Shown: piece by piece, positions 1 through 6,140 of the stretch
Position numbering within the stretch: the stretch's first letter is position 1
Layout of the letters: each line of letters opens with the position of its first letter
DNA from: JAAFIP01 sp043772355
GTDB lineage: Bacteria > Pseudomonadota > Gammaproteobacteria > Burkholderiales > Burkholderiaceae_C
Reading direction: 5' to 3'
Length of the DNA: 10,670 nucleotides
Assembly (NCBI GenBank): GCA_043772355.1
Contig: JAYVGI010000028.1
Coordinates: 1 to 10,670, forward strand
Translations under genes and position numbers: made by a program
Notes under the pieces: model-generated
Database searches by the model: none
What the model saw: the letters and a program-made list of their open reading frames with translations, nothing else
Told to the model about the DNA's origin: nothing

Positions 1-199
1 CGGTCATTACCTCTATTGTTGCTCATTAATCTGTAGCGTGCAATAGCTGAGGTCTGCCTAACATCGGCTGCTACCTGTCACTGGGACCTGAGTAGTTACA
101 AAAACAGGCTTCCTGTACCCTGGCTAGCCGCTGTTCGCCGAAAACCAGCCAGACGGGCTTCTTGCAGTGCATTTTGGGTCCGGATGGCACTCACTATTC

Positions 200-248
200 C
201 ATAGCTCTTACCGCTTTATTCTAGGGGGCTACAGGCGGATATCTATCT
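200..248 (+). repeat. degenerate copy of interspersed repeat
   Basis: The sequence follows the pattern of the repeats at 9531-9580 and 10577-10620: an ATAGCT start, a GC-containing middle, TATTCTA-like or TTTATTCTA, GGGCTA-like, then AGGC and an AT-rich tail. Many positions differ, so this is an old copy if it is one. Confidence 0.4.
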
Positions 249-401
249 AAACTAGCGGCGCTCCAAGCAGCAAATTCACGGTTTTCGGCCGATTTTGGAT
301 TCCCAGGTGGTTTTCCAAGCGGCCCACTCGCAGGCGTGCGGTGCGCGGCCTGTGCGGGTGACGCTGGGCGTGGCGAGGGTTTTGTGCGCCGCAGACAGCG
401 C

Positions 402-477
402 GAGGGGTCAGAGCAAAATTTCGTCAGGGCGTTGCGCGCTCCAAACAGAAGGTCTTCCTGAATTTTGATCTGACCTC
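402..477. repeat. imperfect inverted repeat (REP/MITE-like)
   Basis: The left arm (402-420, GAGGGGTCAGAGCAAAATT) pairs with the right arm (461-477, AATTTTGATCTGACCTC), with two extra bases and one mismatch on the left. The loop is 40 nt. Inverted GGTCAGA...AAAATT arms of this kind often occur around IS200-like/REP-associated tyrosine transposases in proteobacteria, but no transposase is present here. It may be a non-autonomous remnant. Confidence 0.5.
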
Positions 478-546
478 ATCTGCTTTCCCGGTGGCTAGCG
501 CCCTATGGGCTCGGACGCAGCACCAAGTCAGCCCGATCAGGGCGGC

Positions 547-638
547 GGTGCGCCTTCAGCGTAGCGGCATCAAGGAGGAGTCGCTGGCCCGAGGCCAGCA
601 CGGGGGGCAGCCGCGTAGCTGAAGGTTGAAGGTGCACC
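547..638. repeat. nested inverted repeats with perfect hairpin
   Basis: The outer arms are GGTGCGCCTTCAGC (547-560) and a complementary segment at 618-638 with a short insertion. Inside lies a perfect 7-bp stem with a 3-nt loop (GCTGGCC 583-589 / GGCCAGC 593-599). AGGAGGA (573-579) is also complementary to TCCTCCT (640-646). There is no T-tract, so a simple terminator is unlikely. Function unknown. Confidence 0.45.
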
Positions 639-708
639 GTCCTCCTGAGCCAGTGCACAAGCCATGCCCTCCAGGTCCAGCTCGCTACCCGCTAAAAATC
701 ACATAGAC

Positions 709-723
709 CCCTAATTTTTAGGG
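709..723. other. small hairpin, CCCTAA-TTT-TTAGGG
   Basis: A perfect 6-bp inverted repeat with a 3-nt loop lies about 90 bp past the stop of the minus-strand regulator gene. It is AT-rich with no clear T-run in the minus-strand sense, so it is at best a weak 3' end signal for that operon. Confidence 0.3.
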
Positions 724-730
724 CTAATCA

Positions 731-767
731 GGCTATAGCCCCATAGAATATTGCGGGAGCAGCTATA
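731..767 (-). repeat. interspersed intergenic repeat copy
   Basis: On the minus strand this contains the core GCTGCTCCCGCAATATTC followed by TATGGGGCTATAG. The same core recurs at 7762-7792 (minus) and 10578-10608 (plus), with a diverged copy at 9534-9564. The ends TATAGC (734-739) and GCTATA (762-767) are complementary, so a transcript could fold. It lies just downstream of the regulator gene. I recall similar elements as common intergenic repeats in Comamonadaceae. Confidence 0.65.
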
Positions 768-810
768 AAATAAGTAGTATAAAAATTACAAAAACTACTG
801 CTTTGACAGG

Positions 811-1446
811 CTAGCCAGCCAAATTTATCAACCCATGCCGCATGGCCAACAAGGTCATTTCGGCCTGGTTGGCCAAGCCCAGCTTTTGCTTCACGTTGTA
901 CAAGTGCGTGCCTACGGTGGAACTGGAGAGGTTCAGGGCTTCTGAAATTTGCGTCACCGATTGGCCCCGTGCCAGTTGCACAAACACTTCAAACTCCCGG
1001 GCTGACAGCTTTTCCATCGGCCCTTTGTCACCGCTGATGTCTTGCACGGCGATGCGTTGGGCGATTTGTGCGTCCAGATAACGCTGGCCTTTGGCAATGG
1101 TGCGAATGGCGTCGATCAGCACTTCGGGGGCGCTGCGCTTGGACAAATAGCCCAGCGCACCGGCTTGTAGCGCGCGCTTGGGGTGGCTGGTGTCCTCATG
1201 CGCCGACAGTGCCAAAATCTTCAGGCGTGGGTTTTTGGCCAGCAGGCGCTTGATGGCTTCGATACCGCCCATGCCGGCCATGGCAATGTCCATCACCACC
1301 ACGTCTGGCCCTTCAGCCTCTACCATTTGGCAAGCCGCTTCGCCACTGTCAGCCTCGGCCACCACCTCAATATCGTCAGAGGCCTGTAGCAGCAGCTTAA
1401 AACCCATTCGCACCACGGCGTGGTCATCGACCAGCATGACTTTCAC
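811..1446 (-). CDS. LuxR/NarL-family response regulator (MoxX-like)
   Basis: This 211-residue two-component response regulator has an N-terminal receiver domain (about 1-120) with the acidic pocket D7/D8, phospho-acceptor D53 in the VVVMDIAM strand, S81 and K103. A C-terminal LuxR-type helix-turn-helix follows (about 145-205, LSAREFEVFVQLARGQS...). It should bind DNA when phosphorylated by the kinase encoded immediately upstream. The start is GTG (1446-1444). It overlaps the kinase stop codon in a GTGA overlap, with a GGGAG ribosome site a few bases ahead, which implies translational coupling. Regulators of this architecture next to pqq genes (MoxX, AgmR/ErbR types) control PQQ-dependent alcohol or methanol oxidation. 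That role is inferred from the partner kinase and location, because NarL-family members are too alike to assign targets by sequence alone. Confidence 0.93.
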   Translation of the reverse strand: MKVMLVDDHAVVRMGFKLLLQASDDIEVVAEADSGEAACQMVEAEGPDVVVMDIAMAGMGGIEAIKRLLAKNPRLKILALSAHEDTSHPKRALQAGALGYLSKRSAPEVLIDAIRTIAKGQRYLDAQIAQRIAVQDISGDKGPMEKLSAREFEVFVQLARGQSVTQISEALNLSSSTVGTHLYNVKQKLGLANQAEMTLLAMRHGLINLAG

Positions 1447-2807
1447 AGTACGTCACTCCCTGCTAATGGTTTCATCGGCAAACTGACCCGTATGCGCACG
1501 CCCGCAGGCTCCATCTGGTCGATATCAAAACTGCCTCCCGCCGCCTGGGCACGCTCTCGCATGCCCAGCACCCCATAGTGGCCAGGGGCCTGAAATTGCG
1601 CCACTTGGCCTGTTCCATTATCAGTCACCAGCAGTTCCAGGCCTTGCGTAGATGCATCCAGTTGCACATCAATGCGGCTGGCGCGCGCGTGGCGCAGCGC
1701 GTTGTTGACGGCCTCCTGCACCAGGCGGTAGACGGTAGTAGACAGGTCATCGTCCAGGCCGTCCAGTGGGCCTTTGAGGGTGAGCTGCAAAGTCACATCG
1801 GGGTGGTGCACCCGCCGGTCGTCCAGCAGGTCTTGCAGGGCATCGCGCAGGCCAAAGCGATCCAGCGCCAAAGGGCGCAATTGCGCTATCAACCGGTGCA
1901 CGCCATCGTAGATTTGGTCGGCGCAGTCCATCACCATGCGGGCCGATTGTTCGATCATCGCGTCTTGCCCTGTGGCCTTGCGCGCAATCGCCAGGCCCAT
2001 GCTTTTGATGGCGGTGACTTGCTGGCCCATCTCGTCGTGCAGCTCGCGCGCAATAGCGCCGCGCTCTTGTTCTATGCGTGCTTGAATGATGTGCGTCAGC
2101 TCGCGGTTCTGGGCCAAGGCGTGGGTCGCCTCTTGTGCTTGCTGCCTTGCCATAGCGCTGTCTTGCACCGACTGGGCCATGCCATTGAAGGCCGTGCTGA
2201 TCTGGCGCCCCTCATGGCCCGACAGGGCTGGCAAGCGCGTGCCGTAGGCCCCTTGCGTGACCTGTCCCAAACCCTGCACCAGCAAGCGCAGGGGCTTGAG
2301 CACCCTGCCTATCAGCGGGTACACCAGCAAGTTGGCCACTACAAAGCCGATGAGCACTGCCCACAGCATGGGGCGCAAGTCGTCCCAGCCATCCAGCGTG
2401 GCGCGCGATGCGTCGGCTTGCAGCACAATGCGTCCCCTGGGCAGCAAAATTTCTTTGGGTTCCAAAGGCATGGATACCAAGTTGGCATACCACGCTGGTG
2501 CTTCGCGGCCGACTTTGTAGGTAGACGGTGGTGAGCGGTACAGCAAAATATTTTGTGCGTCGTACAGGCTGATTTCATTGGCCCGCACACGCCCCACACG
2601 GGATAAAAACTCGTTCATGCCTTGCAGCCCGCCCGCATCGTAGACCCAACTGGCCCGGGACAGCAACTGGCTGGCGACCACGTTGGCCCCCATCACTTCT
2701 TCGCGGACGCTGCGCCGGGTGTTGTCGATATCCAGCCCGATCACCAGTGATGCAAACAGCCCTAACAAAATACCAATGATCAGGTTGATTTGAAGCCGCA
2801 AACTCAT
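1443..2807 (-). CDS. membrane sensor histidine kinase (MoxY-like, LapD_MoxY_N type)
   Basis: This 454-residue kinase has a first membrane segment at about 8-27 and a periplasmic region of about 120 residues. The latter begins with the DNTRRSVREEV pattern typical of the LapD/MoxY N-terminal domain. A second membrane segment follows at about 148-166, then HAMP (about 167-220), a coiled linker, and a HisKA_3 dimerisation domain with phospho-acceptor H257 in ARELHDEMGQQ. The ATPase has an N-box at 364-374 (QEAVNNALRHA), a G1 box at 396-400 (DNGTG) and a G2 box at about 412-420 (GVLGMRERA). It should autophosphorylate and pass phosphate to D53 of the downstream regulator. ATG 2807 overlaps the stop codon of the iminopeptidase gene (ATGA). 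MoxY proteins sense conditions for methanol/PQQ-dehydrogenase expression; the ligand here is unknown. Confidence 0.93.
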   Translation of the reverse strand: MSLRLQINLIIGILLGLFASLVIGLDIDNTRRSVREEVMGANVVASQLLSRASWVYDAGGLQGMNEFLSRVGRVRANEISLYDAQNILLYRSPPSTYKVGREAPAWYANLVSMPLEPKEILLPRGRIVLQADASRATLDGWDDLRPMLWAVLIGFVVANLLVYPLIGRVLKPLRLLVQGLGQVTQGAYGTRLPALSGHEGRQISTAFNGMAQSVQDSAMARQQAQEATHALAQNRELTHIIQARIEQERGAIARELHDEMGQQVTAIKSMGLAIARKATGQDAMIEQSARMVMDCADQIYDGVHRLIAQLRPLALDRFGLRDALQDLLDDRRVHHPDVTLQLTLKGPLDGLDDDLSTTVYRLVQEAVNNALRHARASRIDVQLDASTQGLELLVTDNGTGQVAQFQAPGHYGVLGMRERAQAAGGSFDIDQMEPAGVRIRVSLPMKPLAGSDVL

Positions 2808-3829
2808 GCTGTGCCCGCCTTGGAATAATCGTCGCCCCAGCCCGCAAACTGCTGGTGGGCCGCGTAGTGCGCAATAGCATCGGCCACAGCGCGCGCCATC
2901 GCTGGCTCAAACGCGCTGTGGCCGCAGCCGTCCAGCCATTGCAAGCGGCTGCCGGGTAGATTTTGGTGCAGTTCCCACGCTGCTTGCGGCAGGCAAATCC
3001 AGTCCAGGCGGCCATGCACGATGGCGGTGGGCACCATGGCCAGCCTGGCGGCGCGTGCTAGAAGAGGTTGATCGCCCCAAAAGCAGCCGTTCATCAGGTA
3101 ATGGCTTTGCACGCGAAATTTGTCCAGCAGCGCCTGCGCTGCGTCACCCGCTGGCAACGCGGTTGCGGGCGGCGCGCTTTTGCGCTGCGACATGGCGGTT
3201 TCCCAAGCATCCCAAGCACTGGCAGCCACCAGTGCCTCTTGCGGCTGGCCACTGCACACGCTGGTGCACAGCCATTGCATCAGGCTGGCGCGCGCCGCTG
3301 ATGGTGCCTGCTGCGCGAGTGCTGCCCAAGCATCGGGCAATAGCCGCCGGGCCTGCTGAAAAAACCAATCCAAATCGCAAGCCCGCCCCAAAAATACGCC
3401 GCGCAGCACCAGCCCCAAGCAGGCCGCCGGGTGCGCCGCCGCATAGGCCAGCGCCAGTCCCGCGCCCCACGAGCCACCCACCACCAGCCAGCTTTCCACA
3501 CCCAAGTGCTGGCGCAACTGCTCTATGTCGGCTACCAGATGGTCGCTGGTGTTGGCCTGCACGCTGCCCCGGGGCAGGCTGCGGCCACAGCCGCGCTGGT
3601 CAAACAGCACCACCCGGAAGCGCTGCAGATCAAACAGCTGCCGGTGCCGCGCCGAAAAACTGCTACCCGGCCCGCCATGCAGCACCACGATGGGCAAACC
3701 ATTCGGCTGCCCACATTGCTCGTAGTACACGCTGTGCCCATCGCCCACGTCCAGCATGCCGCTGGCATAGGGTTCTTGTGGCGCATGTAGTGCGTCAGGC
3801 GGGGCGTCTGGCGAAGCGGTGTGGTTCAT
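2804..3829 (-). CDS. pip: proline iminopeptidase (prolyl aminopeptidase), alpha/beta hydrolase
   Basis: This 341-residue cytoplasmic S33-family peptidase should release N-terminal proline from peptides. The oxyanion motif HGGPG is at 51-55, followed by the FDQRGCGRS strand (76-84). The nucleophile elbow GGSWG (118-122) carries S120, and the other triad residues are D276 (GRLDW) and H304 (GCGHS). The cap contains the WDAWE segment (206-210), matching the substrate-binding WE motif of the family. Length is close to the usual 310-330 residues. It is the first gene of a minus-strand operon with the kinase and regulator, and is divergent from pqqA. Its role in that operon is unclear. One possibility is trimming PqqA-derived peptides, since PqqA has a proline at position 6. 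Confidence 0.93.
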   Translation of the reverse strand: MNHTASPDAPPDALHAPQEPYASGMLDVGDGHSVYYEQCGQPNGLPIVVLHGGPGSSFSARHRQLFDLQRFRVVLFDQRGCGRSLPRGSVQANTSDHLVADIEQLRQHLGVESWLVVGGSWGAGLALAYAAAHPAACLGLVLRGVFLGRACDLDWFFQQARRLLPDAWAALAQQAPSAARASLMQWLCTSVCSGQPQEALVAASAWDAWETAMSQRKSAPPATALPAGDAAQALLDKFRVQSHYLMNGCFWGDQPLLARAARLAMVPTAIVHGRLDWICLPQAAWELHQNLPGSRLQWLDGCGHSAFEPAMARAVADAIAHYAAHQQFAGWGDDYSKAGTA

Positions 3830-3889
3830 GCTGCCATGCTAGCCGTATTCCAGCCTGCGCGTCCTGTCCCTGGTGGGACAACGGACAAA

Positions 3890-3906
3890 CTCATGAAAAT
3901 CATGAG
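3890..3906. promoter_or_regulatory. perfect inverted repeat, candidate operator
   Basis: CTCATGA (3890-3896), AAA, then TCATGAG (3900-3906) form a perfect 7-3-7 inverted repeat between the divergent pip and pqqA genes. It is 61 bp from the pip start and 124 bp from the pqqA start. A second inverted repeat, TGTCCC-TGGT-GGGACA (3865-3880), lies on the pip side. Both are plausible binding sites for the LuxR-type regulator or another factor; no binding specificity can be assigned. Confidence 0.45.
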
Positions 3907-3929
3907 GTGTGAATCCATATATTGTCGAT

Positions 3930-3962
3930 GCTGCAAACGCTGCAAACCCGCACACTGCAAAG
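3930..3962 (+). promoter_or_regulatory. tandem TGCAAA motifs upstream of pqqA
   Basis: GCTGCAAAC occurs twice head to tail (3930-3938, 3939-3947), and a third related unit, ACTGCAAAG, follows at 3954-3962. TGCAAA starts are spaced 9 and 15 bp apart, about 70-100 bp upstream of the pqqA start. They may be direct-repeat activator sites. No convincing sigma-70 promoter could be placed for pqqA. Confidence 0.35.
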
Positions 3963-4029
3963 CGTACAGGCAGACATGCTGCGTGTACATTTACCGCGCT
4001 GTGCGGTGTCAACACTCAGGAGTAACCGT

Positions 4030-4104
4030 ATGAAATGGGAAAAACCAGCAGCTACCGATATGCGCCTTGGCTTTGAAATCACGATGTACATCGCCAATCG
4101 CTGA
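4030..4104 (+). CDS. pqqA: PQQ precursor peptide PqqA
   Basis: This 24-residue ribosomal precursor is the one from which pyrroloquinoline quinone is made. It begins MKWEKPA and ends FEITMYIANR, with the hallmark Glu-x-x-x-Tyr pair (E16 and Y20). PqqE cross-links these two residues and they become the PQQ skeleton. Length matches the family (22-29). The frame is open further upstream, but the ATG at 4030 is the right start. It has a good AGGAG ribosome site at 4018-4022 and gives the canonical N-terminus with W3 and KP at 5-6. It is the first gene of the pqqABCDE operon and is followed 8 nt later by a strong hairpin that probably keeps pqqA expression above that of the downstream genes. Confidence 0.97.
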   Translation: MKWEKPAATDMRLGFEITMYIANR

Positions 4105-4112
4105 TAGCAGCC

Positions 4113-4139
4113 AACCCGCCGGGAGGTTCCCGGCGGGTT
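4113..4139 (+). terminator. strong hairpin between pqqA and pqqB (attenuator or 3' stabiliser)
   Basis: This is a perfect 12-bp GC-rich stem (AACCCGCCGGGA 4113-4124 / TCCCGGCGGGTT 4128-4139) with a GGT loop. No proper U-tract follows (GTCGCC), so full rho-independent termination is doubtful. Partial termination, or protection of a short pqqA transcript, fits the known excess of pqqA mRNA over downstream genes in other bacteria. Confidence 0.75.
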
Positions 4140-4166
4140 GTCGCCATTCATCAGAAACTCTCCAGT

Positions 4167-5084
4167 GTGAAAATCCATGTTCTAGGTTCTGCAGCCGGGG
4201 GCGGTTTCCCGCAGTGGAACTGCAATTGCCCCAACTGCAGCGCCTACCGCACCGGCAGCAAACGAGTCACGGCGCGCACCCAATCGTCCATCACCATCAG
4301 CGCTGACCTTGAAAACTGGGTGCTGTTCAACGCATCCCCCGACATCCTGCAGCAGATTCGCAGCTTCCCCACCTTGCAGCCCGCCCGCGCCCTGCGCGAC
4401 ACCGCTATCCAAGCGGTGTTTTTAATGGACGCGCAGATCGACCACACCACGGGTCTGTATATGCTGCGCGAGCACCGCCAGTCGCTGGCGCTGTGGTGCC
4501 ACCCGCTGGTGCGGGACGACTTGATGAGCGGCAACCCTTTGTTCAAAGTGCTGGGCCACTACTGCGGTATTGACTGGCACGAAGTGTTGCTTCGTGCTGA
4601 AGGCTTTGCAATGGACAACGTACCTGGCCTGCACTTTACTGCGCTGCCCCTCATCAGCAACGCGCCGCCCTATTCACCCCACCGCGACCAGCCGCAACCC
4701 GGCGACAACGTGGGCGTGACCATTACCAATACTGCCTCCGACAAACGCATTTTCTACGCCCCCGGCCTGGGCCAGATGGAGCCGCATGTGTGGGCCGCCA
4801 TGCAGGCCGCAGACTGCGTGCTGGTCGATGGCACGCTGTGGACCGAGGACGAAATGATCACCCTGGGTGCCTCCAAAAAAACCTCGCGCGCCATGGGCCA
4901 CATGCCGCAAACCGGCCCGGGCGGCATGCTGGAATGGCTGGACAAACTGCCCACCAGCACCCGCAAGGTACTGATCCACATCAACAACACCAACCCCATC
5001 CTCGACGAAGACGGGCCACAGCGGCGTGAGCTGACGCAGCGCGGCATCGAGGTGGCGTATGACGGCATGGAAATCGATTTATGA
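4167..5084 (+). CDS. pqqB: PQQ biosynthesis protein PqqB
   Basis: This 305-residue metallo-beta-lactamase-fold protein acts in the cytoplasm late in PQQ synthesis. In other species it has been proposed to hydroxylate the cross-linked Glu-Tyr intermediate. The N-terminal GSAAGGGFPQWNCNCPNC signature includes the zinc-binding CxCxxC at C19, C21 and C24. Further family motifs are DAQIDHTTGL at 88-97, GHMPQTG at 244-250 and HINNTNPIL at 271-279. Length is typical. The start is GTG at 4167 and gives the standard MKIHVLGSA N-terminus. No strong Shine-Dalgarno precedes it (only AGAAACT), and the gene sits 27 nt behind the hairpin, so translation may be deliberately lower than for pqqA. Its end overlaps the pqqC start by 4 bp. 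Confidence 0.97.
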   Translation: MKIHVLGSAAGGGFPQWNCNCPNCSAYRTGSKRVTARTQSSITISADLENWVLFNASPDILQQIRSFPTLQPARALRDTAIQAVFLMDAQIDHTTGLYMLREHRQSLALWCHPLVRDDLMSGNPLFKVLGHYCGIDWHEVLLRAEGFAMDNVPGLHFTALPLISNAPPYSPHRDQPQPGDNVGVTITNTASDKRIFYAPGLGQMEPHVWAAMQAADCVLVDGTLWTEDEMITLGASKKTSRAMGHMPQTGPGGMLEWLDKLPTSTRKVLIHINNTNPILDEDGPQRRELTQRGIEVAYDGMEIDL

Positions 5085-5833
5085 GCACTAACAACCTAGA
5101 GCCGTGGAGCAAAGAAGAGTTTGAAACCCGCCTGCGCGGCAAGAGCACCAGCTACCACATCAACCACCCCTTCCACATCATGATGGCCGAGGGTAAGCTG
5201 TCGCGCGAGCAGTTGCAGGGCTGGGTGGCCAACCGCTTTTATTACCAAATCTCCATCCCCCTCAAAGACGCGGCCATTTTGTCCAACTGCAATGACCGCG
5301 AGATCCGCCGCGAATGGATTTTGCGCATTCTGGACCACGACGGTATCAACTTGGGCGGCATTCAGGATGCCGGCGGCATTGAGGCCTGGGTGGGCTTGGG
5401 CGAGGCCGTGGGCCTGTCGCGCGATGACGTGACATCGCTGCGCTATGTAGTGCCCGCCGCCCGTTTTGCCGTCGATGCGTATGTGAATTTTGCCCGCCGC
5501 CAGCCCTGGCAAGAGGCGGTGGCGTCCAGCCTGACCGAGCTGTTTGCACCGCACATCCACCAACAGCGCATTGACACCTGGCCCACACAGTACCCGTGGG
5601 TGAATGCCGAGGGCCTGCGCTACTTCAAGCAGCGCCTCACGCAAGCGCGGCGTGATGTGGAGCACGGCCTGCACTTCACGCTGGACTACTTCAGCCAAAC
5701 CCGCGACCTGCAAGAGCGGGCGCTGGAGATATTGCAGTTCAAGCTGGACGTGCTGTGGGCGCTGGCCGATGCCATCATGCTCAGCCAGTGTGAAGTGGAA
5801 ATCAAAGGCCCTAAAGCAAAGGCCCCAACGTGA
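5081..5833 (+). CDS. pqqC: pyrroloquinoline-quinone synthase PqqC
   Basis: This 250-residue cofactorless oxidase catalyses the last step: ring closure and oxidation of AHQQ to PQQ with O2. Its all-helical heme-oxygenase-like fold is recognisable by YHINHPFH (25-32), NRFYYQ (51-56), LDHDG (84-88), LTELFAPHIHQQR (151-163), YFKQRLTQARRDVEHGL (181-197) and LQFKLDVLWALADA (218-231). The His, Arg and Tyr residues around 154-185 correspond to the known active-site cluster. Length equals the family norm. ATG 5081 overlaps the pqqB stop (ATGA), indicating coupled translation. A long open frame on the opposite strand over this gene is a shadow. Confidence 0.97.
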   Translation: MSTNNLEPWSKEEFETRLRGKSTSYHINHPFHIMMAEGKLSREQLQGWVANRFYYQISIPLKDAAILSNCNDREIRREWILRILDHDGINLGGIQDAGGIEAWVGLGEAVGLSRDDVTSLRYVVPAARFAVDAYVNFARRQPWQEAVASSLTELFAPHIHQQRIDTWPTQYPWVNAEGLRYFKQRLTQARRDVEHGLHFTLDYFSQTRDLQERALEILQFKLDVLWALADAIMLSQCEVEIKGPKAKAPT

Positions 5834-5843
5834 AAGCATCCGC

Positions 5844-6140
5844 ATGACTGAAGCCACCGCCGCTACCGCTACAACCATTGGTCTCGCCCACCAGCCCCGC
5901 ATGGCCAGCCACTTTCGCCTGCAATGGGAAGAAGTGCAAAAATCTTGGGTGCTGCTGTACCCCGAGGGCATGGTCAAACTCAACGGCAGTGCGGGCGAGA
6001 TCATGCAGCGCCTGGACGGCGTAAAAACCGTGCAAACCGTGATTGACGATCTGGAAAAGCAGTTTGACGCCACTGGCCTGGCACCCGATGTGCTGGATTT
6101 TTTGGCCATTGCACTCAAGCAGGGATGGGTGAAAACATGA
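5844..6140 (+). CDS. pqqD: PqqA-binding chaperone PqqD
   Basis: This 98-residue RiPP recognition protein (RRE domain) binds PqqA and delivers it to the radical SAM enzyme PqqE. Family features are HFRLQWEEVQKSWVLLYPEGMVKLNGSAGEI (here about 23-53, with the LLYPEG strand and NGSAGEI helix start) and a C-terminal winged-helix part ending LAIALKQGWV. The start at ATG 5844 is chosen because it lies 10 nt after the pqqC stop with a GAAAG ribosome site. The N-terminal 15 residues are Thr/Ala-rich and not conserved in the family. The stop overlaps the pqqE start by 4 bp. PqqD is fused to PqqC or PqqE in some species but stands alone here. Confidence 0.96.
   Translation: MTEATAATATTIGLAHQPRMASHFRLQWEEVQKSWVLLYPEGMVKLNGSAGEIMQRLDGVKTVQTVIDDLEKQFDATGLAPDVLDFLAIALKQGWVKT

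Larger units (their letters stand above)
1..810. other. gene-free, repeat-rich 5' region
   Basis: I find no supportable gene here. Plus-strand frames near the left edge hit stops quickly. A frame open across about 250-460 has no start codon or ribosome binding site, and I do not recognise its translation. The stretch holds a degenerate copy of the interspersed repeat (200-248), an imperfect inverted repeat (402-477), hairpins at 500-510 and 583-599, a larger imperfect inverted repeat (547-638), a small hairpin (709-723) and a better-preserved repeat copy (731-767). It lies downstream of the minus-strand operon ending at 811. It is best described as intergenic DNA built from old repeats. Confidence 0.6.

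Noticed and set aside
1..85. Minus-strand frame open to the left window edge
   Set aside because: It begins after a stop at about 83-85, has no convincing start or ribosome site, and I do not recognise the short peptide.
1578..2534. Long plus-strand open frame (318 codons)
   Set aside because: It lies antisense to the histidine kinase gene; the translation is low-complexity with no recognisable family.
3055..3912. Plus-strand open frame of 285 codons over pip
   Set aside because: Antisense to a clear proline iminopeptidase; the Pro/Ala/Arg-rich translation is typical of GC-rich shadow frames.
5096..6118. Long minus-strand open frame (340 codons) over pqqC/pqqD
   Set aside because: It is a shadow of the strongly recognised pqqC and pqqD genes; no domain is visible and pqq genes on the other strand are certain.
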